From Pratylenchus scribneri (lineage: Eukaryota; Nematoda; Chromadorea; Rhabditida; Pratylenchidae), in assembly GCA_030063045.1 (NCBI GenBank), contig JAQSEB010000181.1:186001-250000 (forward strand): a stretch of DNA of 64,000 bases. The letters run 5' to 3'. Position 1 is the stretch's first letter, and each line of letters opens with the position of its first letter. The notes beneath the pieces were generated by a model, which saw only the letters and a list, made by a program, of their open reading frames with translations, had not been told where the DNA came from and did not search any database. Below, piece after piece: positions 45,969 to 56,909 of this stretch. Made by a program: the position numbers and the translations under genes.

Positions 45969-48201
45969 ATGAAATTCCATAATTATTTATTGCAATGGAA
46001 TGCCTATTTTTCATTCTTTATTGGATTGGCTTTGAATTCATTGTTAATTTGGTTATGTGTTAAAGAGCAACAAAAGGAATTTCGCGATTTTCGACGAATC
46101 TTATTACAAATTTCCATCGTTGATCTGACATTTCTGATTTTGTCAGTAATTTTGCAACCAGTGAGTTTTAATTTTAGAAAAATTTAATGAAAATCCGATT
46201 AGAGCTTTAAAAATCAGAATTAAGATTAGAGAAAAAATAAAATAATATTTTAGATTTTCGTTGTCTATCAAGGCATTAACATTTGTTATTTATATGGTCT
46301 CTGGATGGAAAATATTGAACCATTCTGTCAATCTTTTATGGTGGCTATTTGGTTAACGCTCTATTTTTTTAGCTGTTACGGATTCAGCGCCCAATTTCTT
46401 TATCGATATTTTGTTGTGAACAAGTAAACAATTAAAATTCATTTTAAATAATTATTCTTGTATAATAGATCAATGAAAATCAAATTTTGGCATTATCTTT
46501 TGATGCTGAGCATTCCGGCAATAATTTGTTTTATGCTCGGTTTTGGAGTTTTTGCCAATAGCATAATAGGAAAAATGATATTGAATTCAACGGAACAAGA
46601 GGAATTGAGCCAATTGCTTTTTGGCGAAATCCGACCAAACATCAAATTTGCATGGACAATAAAAGTTAGTAAATCTCAATTATAATAAATTATAAATCCC
46701 ATCCGGGGAATATCCAAAAAATAGAATTGAAATGCAAATATAATATTTGTTTTTAATTTTGTTTAAAATTTAAAAATATATATTTATTCTTACAAATTTA
46801 TTTTCTATTTTTTCCATATATTTTGTGTTTTTCCAAATATTTTGCGTTATTTTTAATATTTGTGTTTTCTAATTTTCCAAACATTTTGTGTTTTCCAAAC
46901 ATTTTTTTTCTAAACATTTGTGTTTTTGCAAAAATTTGTGTTTTCCAAATGTTTGTGTTTTTTGAAACATTTGTGTGTTTTCCAAACATTTGTGTGTTTT
47001 CCAAACATTTGTGTTTCCAAACATTTATGTTTTTCTAAACATTTGTGTTTTTCCAAACATTTGTGTTTTTCCAAACATTTGTGTCTTTCCAAACATTTGT
47101 GTTTTTCCAAACATTTTTGTTTTTCCAAACATTTGTGTTTTCCAAACATTTGTGTTTTTCCAAACATTTGTGTTTTTCCAAACATTTGTGTTTTCCAAAC
47201 ATTTGTGTTTTTCCAAACATTTGTGTTTTTCCAAACATTTGTGTTTTCCAAATATTTGTGTTTTTCCAAACATTTGTTTTAACAAAACACTGTTTTAAAA
47301 TAATTTTATTTGTGTTTCTTTTTATTTTATTTTCAAATTATTTACTCAAAATTTTTTTCTATTTTTAACAAATTTATAAAAACATGAAAGTTATCAGCGA
47401 GTCCAAATCGGTTTAATTTTAGTACCTAATAATTTGTCTCAATAATCTACCGATTTAAATGTATTAATAATCTTTTTCTATTTAAAATAAAAAAATTTTT
47501 ATTTTATTTCTGAATGTTTGTGGAATCAACAATATTACACATTTTAATAATGTTATCATTTGATCAAGTATCATTTACATTTTAATAATAAAGAGTATCT
47601 TATACTTGAAATTAAATGAAATAATTTTTGCCAGATTAAAAATTTAAGCAACTCAAATTTATTTTTAGATTAAGTCTAATGGAATTGGCTATCTTTTATT
47701 TGAATTGATCATGAATATCGGCGCATTTGGCCTAATCATATTTTGCAGCTACAAAACACTCAAATTTATTCGAAATCATTCCGCAACTGAACAGCAAAAA
47801 ATTCGAAATCGTGAAATCACGTGGAGTCTTTTGATAATGGTAAATATTTTTTTTATATATTTTTATATATATATAAAATTAATTTAAATCAATTTCAGGC
47901 CATTTTTCCTCTTCTTATCTGCATCAATAATCTCGTGGGTGGCTTGATGAACTCAATTCTCAATCCATCCGATTTGCTTTCATACAACAAAGTCGGCACA
48001 TTCCTTGCCTTTGGGTTACCCGTCGTCAATCCATTGGTCAGCCTTCTCACACTTCGGCCATTTCGAAGGAAAATTGGAAAAATTATCGTCGTTCTATTCA
48101 AGTGCTGGGAAAATAAGAATAATGATGTTGTGCCAATTTCAATGCCAATGGCAATATCCAGTAATGAAGTGATTGTTGTGAAAGCGGCGGCACAAAATTA
48201 A
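45969..48201 (+). CDS. Tandem chemoreceptor 2 (Str/Srd superfamily)
   Basis: Exons 45969-46160, 46254-46423, 46469-46664, 47669-47839 and 47899-48201 join in frame to 343 aa with the same phases as its neighbours. TM1 (FSFFIGLALNSLLIWLCV), TM2 (VDLTFLILSVILQP), TM3 (LYFFSCYGFSAQFLYRYF), TM4 (LLMLSIPAIICFMLGFGV), TM5 (IGAFGLIIFCSYK), TM6 (FPLLICINNLVGG) and TM7 (LPVVNPLVSLLTLRPFRRKI) are all present. Closest by eye to receptor 3. Intron 3 is expanded to 1 kb by an 18-bp minisatellite. Expected to act in chemosensory cilia by family. Confidence 0.85.
46810..47285. repeat. 18-bp minisatellite in intron 3 of receptor 2
   Basis: About 26 copies of ccaaacatttgtgttttt with 17-19 bp variants. Long open frames on both strands (CVFPNI-type repeats) are by-products of the 18-bp period. 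The same unit fills intron 3 of receptor 3. Confidence 0.9.
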
Positions 48202-48734
48202 TTAATTAATGGAGATAATGGGAATAGTAATTATAATTAATCTATTTTATATTTGTATTACATTATAAATTTTATCTATTTTTCACACAATTATAAAAAA
48301 ACAACATTCACATTTTTCAACAATAATTTTTTTCTAAAGCAGTAATAAATTTTCTATATAACACCTTTCATTAAAGAACGATGAAACATATGCGGTTCGA
48401 AATTTGAGAATCCAACATTTGTGGATTATTTTTCCTAGTACAAATCTACCAATAATTCCCATAAAATATAAAAATAAAAAAGTTTTGACAATTTATTTTA
48501 CTTGCAAGATTAGAATTAAGGCCTATTTTAAAGCTGTGGCTTAGATTTTATTTAGATTTATATAACTCGATAGAATCTTAAATAATTCAAATAAATCAAT
48601 GGAAATATTTTATTTAAAAAAATTCGTAAATTTCGGCTAATATTTGGTTCAACTTAAATATTATATTTGCGTGGGAGTCTAAAAAATTTTTCGTCAATCA
48701 ATACAAAAGTTGTACTTTTTTTTCACTGAATATT

Positions 48735-48930
48735 TTCCTAATTTAACACGCAATAAAACAATTCTGTTTTTCAATTTCCGATAATTTTAGTTCCATTTTA
48801 TAAATGATAAAGCAAAATGCACTTTTCGATTTTCATTTAGAGTTCAGAAAAATTTTAAATTTAAATACCTAGAATTTGATGATGATGACAATCGAAATCG
48901 TCATTGGATTTAAATTATTTTTTATTTGAC
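48735..48930. promoter_or_regulatory. Conserved upstream block of receptor 3
   Basis: Counterpart of 45600-45835 (aacacgcaataaaacaatt, atttccgataattttag, aaagcaaaatgcacttttc). Followed at 49030-49150 by three short direct repeats of tatttttctttaagatttat just before the start codon. Confidence 0.55.
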
Positions 48931-49171
48931 ATTAAATAATGCGAAAAAATTGTATTTAACATCAAAAAATCAAAATTTGCGTGAAGGATTTAACACAAAA
49001 TGGTCAAAATATTTAAATAAATTTCTTTATTTTTCTTTAATAAGATTTATTAAATATTTTTAGCAAAAATTTATTTATTTTTCTTTAAGATTTATTACAT
49101 ATTTTTAGCAAAAATTTACTTATTTTTCTTTAAGATTTATTACATATTTTGAGCTATATTTATTCGACAAC

Positions 49172-51545
49172 ATGAAATTCCATGGAGGTTTATTACAATG
49201 GAATGCCATTTTTTCATTCTTTATCGGATCAGCTTTGAATTCTTTGCTTATTTTTTTATGTGTTCAAGACCAGAAAAATGAAATGCGCGATTTTCGACGA
49301 ATTTTGTTGCAAATTTCCAATGTTGATTTGACATTTTTGATTATATCAGTAATTTTGCAACCAGTGAGTTCTAAGAAAATTTAATGAAAATAATAGAAAG
49401 AAAATATTGTAAAAATGTCGAAAATCTCGAAAAAATTTTTAATTCAAAGAATATTTTTTTATGCTTGGTCATAAAGGGCCAAAAAAATTTTGTTCAATAA
49501 GAAAATCGACAAATAAAATTTAATCTTTTATTAAAATTAGGATTTTGTAATCGAAAATCGAAAATTTATATTTATTGAAATTAATTTTGATTAAATAAAA
49601 AATTTTTATTATGGAAAATATAATCCGGTTTCATTTATTAAATTTTAATACCGACCAAAATCTGGGTACTGAAATTCATAATTAGGTATATTTGAATAAT
49701 AATATTTTATGTTTATGTTAAACATTAGCATCCCTTGAATAATTTTGATGGTGAAAAGCTGTTAAAATTAGTTATCATTAAAGATTTTTGTTGTCTACCG
49801 AGGAATGAATAGTGTTTGTTATTTAAATGCCCCATGGATGGAAAGCATTGAACCATTTTGGCAATCTTTTTTAGTGGCCATTTGGTTAACACTGTATTTC
49901 TTTAGCTGTTATGGATTCAGCGCCCAAGCCCTTTATCGTTATTTTGTTGTGAACAAGTAATATAATATCAATTAAAATTCATTTATTTAATCATTTTCTC
50001 ATAACAGATCGATGCAAATAAAATTTTGCCATTATCTTCTCATGCTAAGCATTCCAGCAGTAATTTGTTTTATACTCGGCTTTGGAGTTTTTGCGAATAG
50101 CCTCATCGCAAAAGTGACATTGAATTCAATGCAGCGAGAGGAATTGAGCCAATTTCTGATTGGCGAAATCCAACCGAATATAGACTTTGCATGGATAGTA
50201 AAAGTTAGTTGATTGTAAATTATATTAAATTTCATCCGGAATTATTCCAAAATTATAAATGAAATAAAAATATATTTGATTTAAATTTGAATAATTATAT
50301 AAATGAATTAAAAAATTTGTGTATATATTTTTTCGAAAATTTTATGGTTGTTTTTCCAAACATTTTTTTCAAACATTTTTTTTTGCTTATCAAAATATTT
50401 TGTGTTTTTTGCACATATTTTTTTCTAAACATTTGTTTTTTTACAATTTAGTTTTTTCAAACATTTGTAAATATTTTTGTTTTCAAAAAATTTGTGTTTT
50501 TCCAAACATTTGTGTTTTTCCAAACATTTTTGTTTTTCCATTTGTGCTTTTTCAAGCATTTGTGTTTTTCCAACATTTTTGTTTTTCCATATGTGTTTTT
50601 CCAAACATTTGTGTTTTTCCAAACATTTGTGTTTTTCCAAACATTTTTGTTTTTCCATTTGTGTTTTTCCAAACATTTGTGTTTTTCCAACATTTGTGTT
50701 TTTCCAAACATTTGTGTTTTTCCAAACATTTTTGTTTTTCCATTTGTGTTTTTCCAAACATTTGTGTTTTTCCAACATTTGTGTTTTTCCAAACATTTGT
50801 GTTTTTATAAACCTTTTTAGTAATTTTTTTTCCAACATTTTTATTTCCAAAAATTTTTATTTTTTGCATTTGTTTTATCCAAATATTGTTTTAAAATAAT
50901 TAATTTTTTTAAATCTTATTTTTCAGTTTTTATTTTAATTTTTATTTTGAGAAAAAATAAAATAAATTTAACCAAATTTTTTTAGCTTAACTCTAATGGA
51001 ATCGGCTATATTTTGTTTCAATTGACCATCAATATCAGCGCATTTGGTCTAATCATATTTTGCAGCTACAATACGCTCAAATTTATTCGAACTCATTCTT
51101 GCTCCCAGCAGGAAAAAAATCGAAATCGTGAAATAACGCGAAGTCTTTTGATAATGGTAAATATTTCTTTTTAAATATTTTTTTCTTAGTTATGCTAATA
51201 AATTTATGTAAAATTAATTTAAATCAATTTCAGGCTATTTTCCCTCTCTTAATATGCATCAACAATCTTGTGGGAGGCCTGATTAACTCAACTCTTACTC
51301 CATCCGATGTGTTTTCATTCAACATAGTCGGCGCATTCCTCGCATTTTGGTTACCTGTCATCAACCCATTGATCAGCCTTCTCACACTTCGGCCATTTCG
51401 AAGGAAAATTGTCACCGCTCTTTTCAAAAAGAATTTTTCGACATCAATACCAAAAGTGGCCCCGCCAATGGCAATATCCTGTAATGAAGTGACTATGGTA
51501 AGAGCGGCGACACAAATTAATCAATGGAAAAATAATGGAAGATAA
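49172..51545 (+). CDS. Tandem chemoreceptor 3 (Str/Srd superfamily)
   Basis: Exons 49172-49363, 49784-49956, 50008-50203, 50986-51156 and 51234-51545 join in frame to 347 aa. Same helices and phases as the neighbours. Exon 2 is one codon longer (RGMNSVCYLNAPW against QGINICYLYGLW in receptor 2). The C-terminal tail differs most (KKNFSTSIPKVAPP, ending NQWKNNGR), as is common for receptor tails. Intron 3 carries the same minisatellite as receptor 2. Confidence 0.85.
50470..50880. repeat. 18-bp minisatellite in intron 3 of receptor 3
   Basis: Units of ccaaacatttgtgttttt interspersed with shortened ones (ccatttgtgttttt, ccaacatttgtg), forming a higher-order pattern that recurs at about 110-bp spacing. 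Degenerate copies begin near 50350. Confidence 0.88.
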
Positions 51546-51822
51546 ATTGACAATGAAAATCATTTAATTTTGTTATTTTTATTCTATTGTATAATTATTT
51601 TTAATTTATTTTCTAAAAAAAATAAAAGAAATATTAACATTTTGTGCAAATTTAAATAATAATAAAATGTTTGGATTAACAAAGAAAATAAATTTTTTAT
51701 TACTTATTTTATTCATTGTATAATAATTTTCATTTTATTTTTTTTTTGTCTGATAAATATAGATAAAATATTAAAATTTTGTATAATTTAAATTTTATAA
51801 AAACTTTTAATGCTTAAATTAT

Positions 51823-52440
51823 TGGTAATAGTGTCGTTCGTAGGCCCCCTTTTTTTCATAAAATTTTTTTTATTTGTTTTTAAGCTAAAAATATGTCTTT
51901 AGGGGTTTTCGATGATGGGGAATCCGAATTTGGCATTTATTTTTTATGAATTAGATTTCCTGTACCGGTATAGGTTTACAAACCGGTTTCGAAAAAATTG
52001 AACTTTGATATTATGCGACATATTATATATCAATCGATGCGTCTCGACTTGCTAAGAATGAATCTGAAATCGGATTCGCATAAAACTCAAAAATAAAAAA
52101 GTTATGGCCACTTTAGTTACACAAGCCAGACAAGCATCTTTAGAATTTTAAATGGCCATAACTTTTTTATTTTTGAGTTTTATGCGAATCCGATTTCAGA
52201 TTCATTCTTAGCAAGTCGAGACGCATCGATTGATATATAATATGCCGCATAATATCAAAGTTCAATTTTTTCGAAACCGGTTTGTAAACCTATACCGGTT
52301 CAGGAAATTTAATTCATAAAAAATAAATGCTAAATTCGAATTCCCCATCATCGAAAACCCCTAAAGACATATTTTTAGCTTAAAAACAAATAAAAAAAAT
52401 TTTATGAAAAAAAGGGGGCCTACGAACGACACTATTACCA
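51823..52440. mobile_element. 618-bp near-perfect hairpin element
   Basis: Arms of about 285 bp (starting TGGTAATAGTGTCGTTCGTA) are almost fully complementary around a ~45-bp loop at about 52110-52155. A 6-bp direct repeat aattat flanks it (51817-51822 and 52441-52446). The arms include the dispersed core tatcaatcgatgcgtctcga and an aaccggtttcgaaaaaattg stretch. No coding frame. The high arm identity indicates a recent insertion or ongoing gene conversion; a transcript would form long double-stranded RNA. Confidence 0.85.
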
Positions 52441-52990
52441 AATTATTTGCTTACGGAGTTGTAAAAAGGCAACAAAAACTGTAAAAATTATATATTTTTC
52501 GTATTTTTTACTGTAATAAATCATTGGTAGTTGGTATCATTTAGGATTTGGGTCCTTTTTTAGTCGAAAAAAGGAGAAAAGAAGAATGTATTATTATTAG
52601 AGATAGGGTTAGGGCTTATTAGGGATATCTTGAGTTGATTTTGTGAATTCTTTAGTTAAAATGACCCCCACCGTAGACTTGATGACCTCTAAAAGAGGGA
52701 AAGAGGGAACTTCCCTTTTTCGAGTTTGTCCAAATTCCAAAAAACCCAAACTAGACAAAGTACCCAATCGTCTTGCGATTTTATTTCAATTTTTTCACAC
52801 GACATTTTATTGTTCCATTCATTTAGCCTTATTGTAAAATAGAAATGCACTTTTCAATTGTACAATTTAAATACTCAGAATTTGTATTCCTTAAATTGAT
52901 GAAAGAAAAAAAATGGGAGAATATAAAAAATTTTACTTTTTCAATATAAATTGAATAATTTTTTTTCTGATTCATTATTCTTCAAAAAAA

Positions 52991-55643
52991 ATGAAATTGC
53001 ACCAGAACTTAATGCAATGGAATGCAATTATTTCCCTAATTATTGGATTATCTTTAAATTCTTTACTAATTTGGTTGTGCGTCCATGAACGACGAAAGGA
53101 GCTACGCGATTTTCGACGTATTCTATTGCAAATTTGCATAGTTGATTTGACTCTATTAATTGTCTCAGTAATTTTGCAACCAGTGAGTTTAATTAAAGAA
53201 AAAGTAATATAAAAATCAAAATTTTTATTTCTAATTATAACCAAAAATTTTGATTCATGGAAATCGGAATTGAGGATTTCAACCAAAAATTTTGATTAAT
53301 TAAGAATCATAATACAATTTTACTATTTTTGAAAAAGCATTATTCTGATATTTTCGAAAAATTTATAAAAAATATTCTTAAATTTTTTTTAGATGTTTCT
53401 CATCAATAATGGAATTAACATTTGTTATTTATATGGTCAATTAATCAACAACTTTGATCCTTTTTGGCAATCTGTCATGTTGGATGCTTGGATAAGCATA
53501 TATTTGTTTAGTTCATTGGGATTCAGTGTGCAATTCCTTTACCGTTTTTTAGTTGTGAATAAGTAATAATTCCAAATAATTTTATTTATTACTCTTTCTA
53601 TTTAGATCAATGGAAATCAAATTTTGGCATTATCTTATGATGCAAAGTATTCCAGCGATAATTTGTATATTAATCGGTTTTTGGGCATTCGTCGAGAGTA
53701 TTGTCGAACAAACGACATTGAATTCAACAGAACTAGCGAATTTGAGCCAATTGTTAATTGGCGAGATACAGATGGATATAAAGTTTGCATGGATAATAAA
53801 GGTAATTCAATTAATTTTAAATATTTTCATCAAATTTTTTGAAAGAAATAACTACGGCTGGGATTTTTATTGATATTAATATTTTGTTTTCGAAAATAAA
53901 TATCTTAAAACTAATTTAAAAACATGATTTTATCAAGGTTTTTGTTGATTTTCATGATTTTTTTGTCAATATTCATCAATATTTTGGCCACCAAATATCA
54001 ATATTTCTGCAATTTTTGGCATTTTTTTCGTAATTTTCATCAATATTTTGAAGATTTTTGAAGTTTTACTAAATTTTGTAGTTTTTAAAAAAAACTAAAT
54101 TTTTGAAAAAAATTTTAGAATTTTTAAAAAATTTTTTGATCCTTTTGAAAAAAAGTTAGGAAAAATTTTAATTTTGGAATTTTTTGTTAAAAAAACATAA
54201 TCAAAAAATTGTTTTTGGCATTTTTTAAAATTGAATTGTAAAATTTTTGAATAAAAAACATCGAGATATTAAAAATTTGTGATTGAGAATAAATAAAAAA
54301 TTATTTTTAAAATTTTTATTAAATATATATCGGAAAAAATTTTCATCAATATTTCAATAAATATATCAGGATTTTTTATTAAAAAAATTCACAGCACTAG
54401 TACGTTAACAAAAATTTCAGAATCTCTTTTATTAGCTATAAAATATTAATAGAGATGATCTAATAATTAAAAAATAATTTGATTTTAGCCAAATATATAA
54501 AATATGATGTAAATATCATTTCTTTTATTATTTTTAGTTAAATCCTGCTGATGGAATTGTTTATATATTTGAATTGATCATTAATATTGGTTCATTTTGC
54601 TTAATCGCAATTTGCACCTATAAAATGCTCAAATTTATTCGCCACCATTCTGCATCAGAAAGGGAAAGGGTCCGAAATCGTCAAATAACATTGAGTCTTC
54701 TGATAATGGTAAACATTTATTTTGGTACTTCCATTTTAAAGTTATAAGTGAATAAAATATTTGAACATATGATTGGAGAACAAAAAATGTTGGAAGAAAA
54801 AAAAAAGTTTAAAAGAACAAAAAACACAAAATATTTGGATGAAAAAAAACACAAAAATGTTTGGAAAAACATAAAAATGTTTGGAAGAACAAAAACATAA
54901 AATGTTTGGAAGAACAAAAACATAAAATGTTTGGAAGAACAAAATTACAAAATGTTTGGAAGAACCAAAAACACAAAATGTTTGGAAAAAAAAAAACACA
55001 AAATGGTTTAAAGAAAAAAATGTTTGGATAAACAAAAATACAAAATGTTTGGAAGAACAAAAAAGAAAAAATGTTTAGAAAAAATATTTGTAATCTTATG
55101 AAATTGTCTCAGGCTTATATGAGTATCTTTATGAAAATTGTTTAAAAATATCCAACACCATATTTGAAACATTATAATTGGTATAAAAACTTTATTGCCC
55201 TTCCAAATTTTATTCTTTTTATGCCAATGCAATGTTTTATAAATTTAGCTTTATAATTAAAATTATCGCATTGTTTTGTTACATCTTATAGAAATATTTC
55301 GAAATAATAAAGAAAAATTATAAATATAATTTGAATTCAGGCAATTTTCCCACTTCTCATCTGCATCAACAATTTTATGGGTGTAGTGTTTAGTGCAAAA
55401 ATCGTTCTCATCCCATCAGATATGCTATTGATCAACATGATCGGTATACTCTGTTCATTTTGGTTGCCTGTTATCAACCCATTGGTCAGCCTTCTCACAT
55501 TTCAGCCATTTCGAAGGAAAATTGGTACTGTTCTATTAAAATGGAAAAGAAAGAACAATGATGTGAAGTCAAATGTGGCAACACAGATGGTGACATCCAT
55601 TAATGGAATAGTTATGGTTAAACCGATGGCACAAATTAATTAG
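52991..55643 (+). CDS. Tandem chemoreceptor 4 (Str/Srd superfamily)
   Basis: Exons 52991-53182, 53393-53562, 53606-53801, 54538-54708 and 55341-55643 join in frame to 343 aa with the shared phases. It begins MKLHQNLMQWNAIIS and ends KPMAQIN. Exon 2 is the most divergent of the four (MFLINNGINICYLYG, LFSSLGFSVQFLYRF), and TM7 has TFQPFRRKI instead of TLRPFRRKI. Its first exon resembles that of receptor 1. Intron 4, not intron 3, holds a minisatellite of the same core in opposite orientation. Confidence 0.84.
54780..55080. repeat. Minisatellite in intron 4 of receptor 4, inverted orientation
   Basis: About 13 copies of aaaatgtttggaagaacaaa and variants. The core aaatgtttgga is the reverse complement of the tccaaacattt core in receptors 2 and 3. 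Confidence 0.85.
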
Positions 55644-55814
55644 AAAAATTGATTATCTTTTTGTTGAATTTTGAATTAAAATTTTCCATTTTTTTTTCTT
55701 TTGAAATTTAATTTAATTGCGTGAGAGTTTGAAAATTCTACATTTTTTTGGCAACAAAACATAAAAATTGTATTTTTTTGATTTCAATGAAATAAATTTT
55801 CTTGTAAATTTATA

Positions 55815-55990
55815 TTTTTACAACATGCAATTTTTGTTTTCATTAGTTTTGGTCTTATTATCTGTAAAATAAAAAAAGCGTTTATCGTTTTTCATTGGAT
55901 AAAGATTTAAATTAGATGGAATTCAAAAGACATTTTTAAACCGAATTTGAATTTAAAATTATTTATTTCGCAATTCACATAAACAAAACA
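55815..55990. other. Orphan receptor-type upstream block
   Basis: Contains acaacatgcaatttttgttt, tcattag...tatctgtaaaat, gttttTcattggataa and taaaattatttatttcgca in the same order as the blocks upstream of receptors 2 and 3, but no receptor exon follows. Suggests a further paralog was lost or deleted here. Similarity is moderate. Confidence 0.35.
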
Positions 55991-56164
55991 AATTACAATT
56001 GATAATTTTCAATATATACAGTTATTTTCTCTTGGTATTCAGGTATGTTTTTATGTGTTTACAGATATTGTCTCCTGGTATGCAGGGATTTCTGAAAAAG
56101 CTGAATGGGTTCAGCAATAAGGAAAAAATCAAAATGTAAAATGGACTACAAAAGCAAATAATAG

Positions 56165-56552
56165 TTCTATTGTCCCGACGCTTGCTAATACTTCTATTGT
56201 CCCGACGCTTGCTAATACTTCTATTGTCCCGATGCTTGCTATTGCTTTTATTGTCCCGATGCTTGCTATTGCTTTTATTGTCCCGATGCTTGCTATTGCT
56301 TTTATTGTCCCGATGCTTGCTATTGCTTTTATTGTCCCGATGCTTGCTATTGCTTTTATTGTCCCGATGCTTGCTATTGCTTTTATTGTCCCGATGCTTG
56401 CTATTGCTTTTATTGTCCCGATGCTTGCTAATACTTCTATTGTCCCGACGCTTGCTAATACTTCTATTGTCCCGATGCTTGCTAATACTTCTATTGTCCC
56501 GATGCTTGCTATTGCTTTTATTGTCCCGATGCTTACTAGTTTTTCTGCTATC
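56165..56552. repeat. 27-bp minisatellite
   Basis: About 14 copies of tcccgatgcttgctattgct plus tttattg. Two unit types (attgctttt and aatacttct) are arranged as outer blocks flanking an inner block. Its 27-bp period keeps frames open and produces meaningless Leu-rich frames. Lies between the convergent receptor 4 and MAM genes. Confidence 0.9.
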
Positions 56553-56909
56553 CCCTCAAATCGGATTTAATTGGAGCTAAAAATTTTAAAAATTGGCAAG
56601 TCTCTTTGTATTATTGATTCACTATTCTCGCAAAAAATCCATCGAAATAATATCCGCAAACCGAAGAAAAACTAAATTGTTGGCAAATACATAATTTTTA
56701 TCATTTGTGAATTAAATAAATAAATGCTACAATAATTGAATAATTAAATTAAATGTATTTATAATATCTAAACTAAAAAAAAATTGCATGAATTAATTGC
56801 AAATAAGAAAAAACAAAAAAGGAAAAAAATTCGATTAAAATGAGATCAAAAAAAACGCAAAAAATATTCAAAAATGTAATCATTTTTTTTCGGATGCCCT
56901 TCTAAAATT

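Noticed and set aside
46798..47368. Several overlapping Cys/Phe-rich and Lys/Asn-rich frames on both strands
   Set aside because: By-products of the intronic 18-bp minisatellite; the same applies to frames at 50319-50899, 54717-55060, 56170-56580 and 25465-26060.
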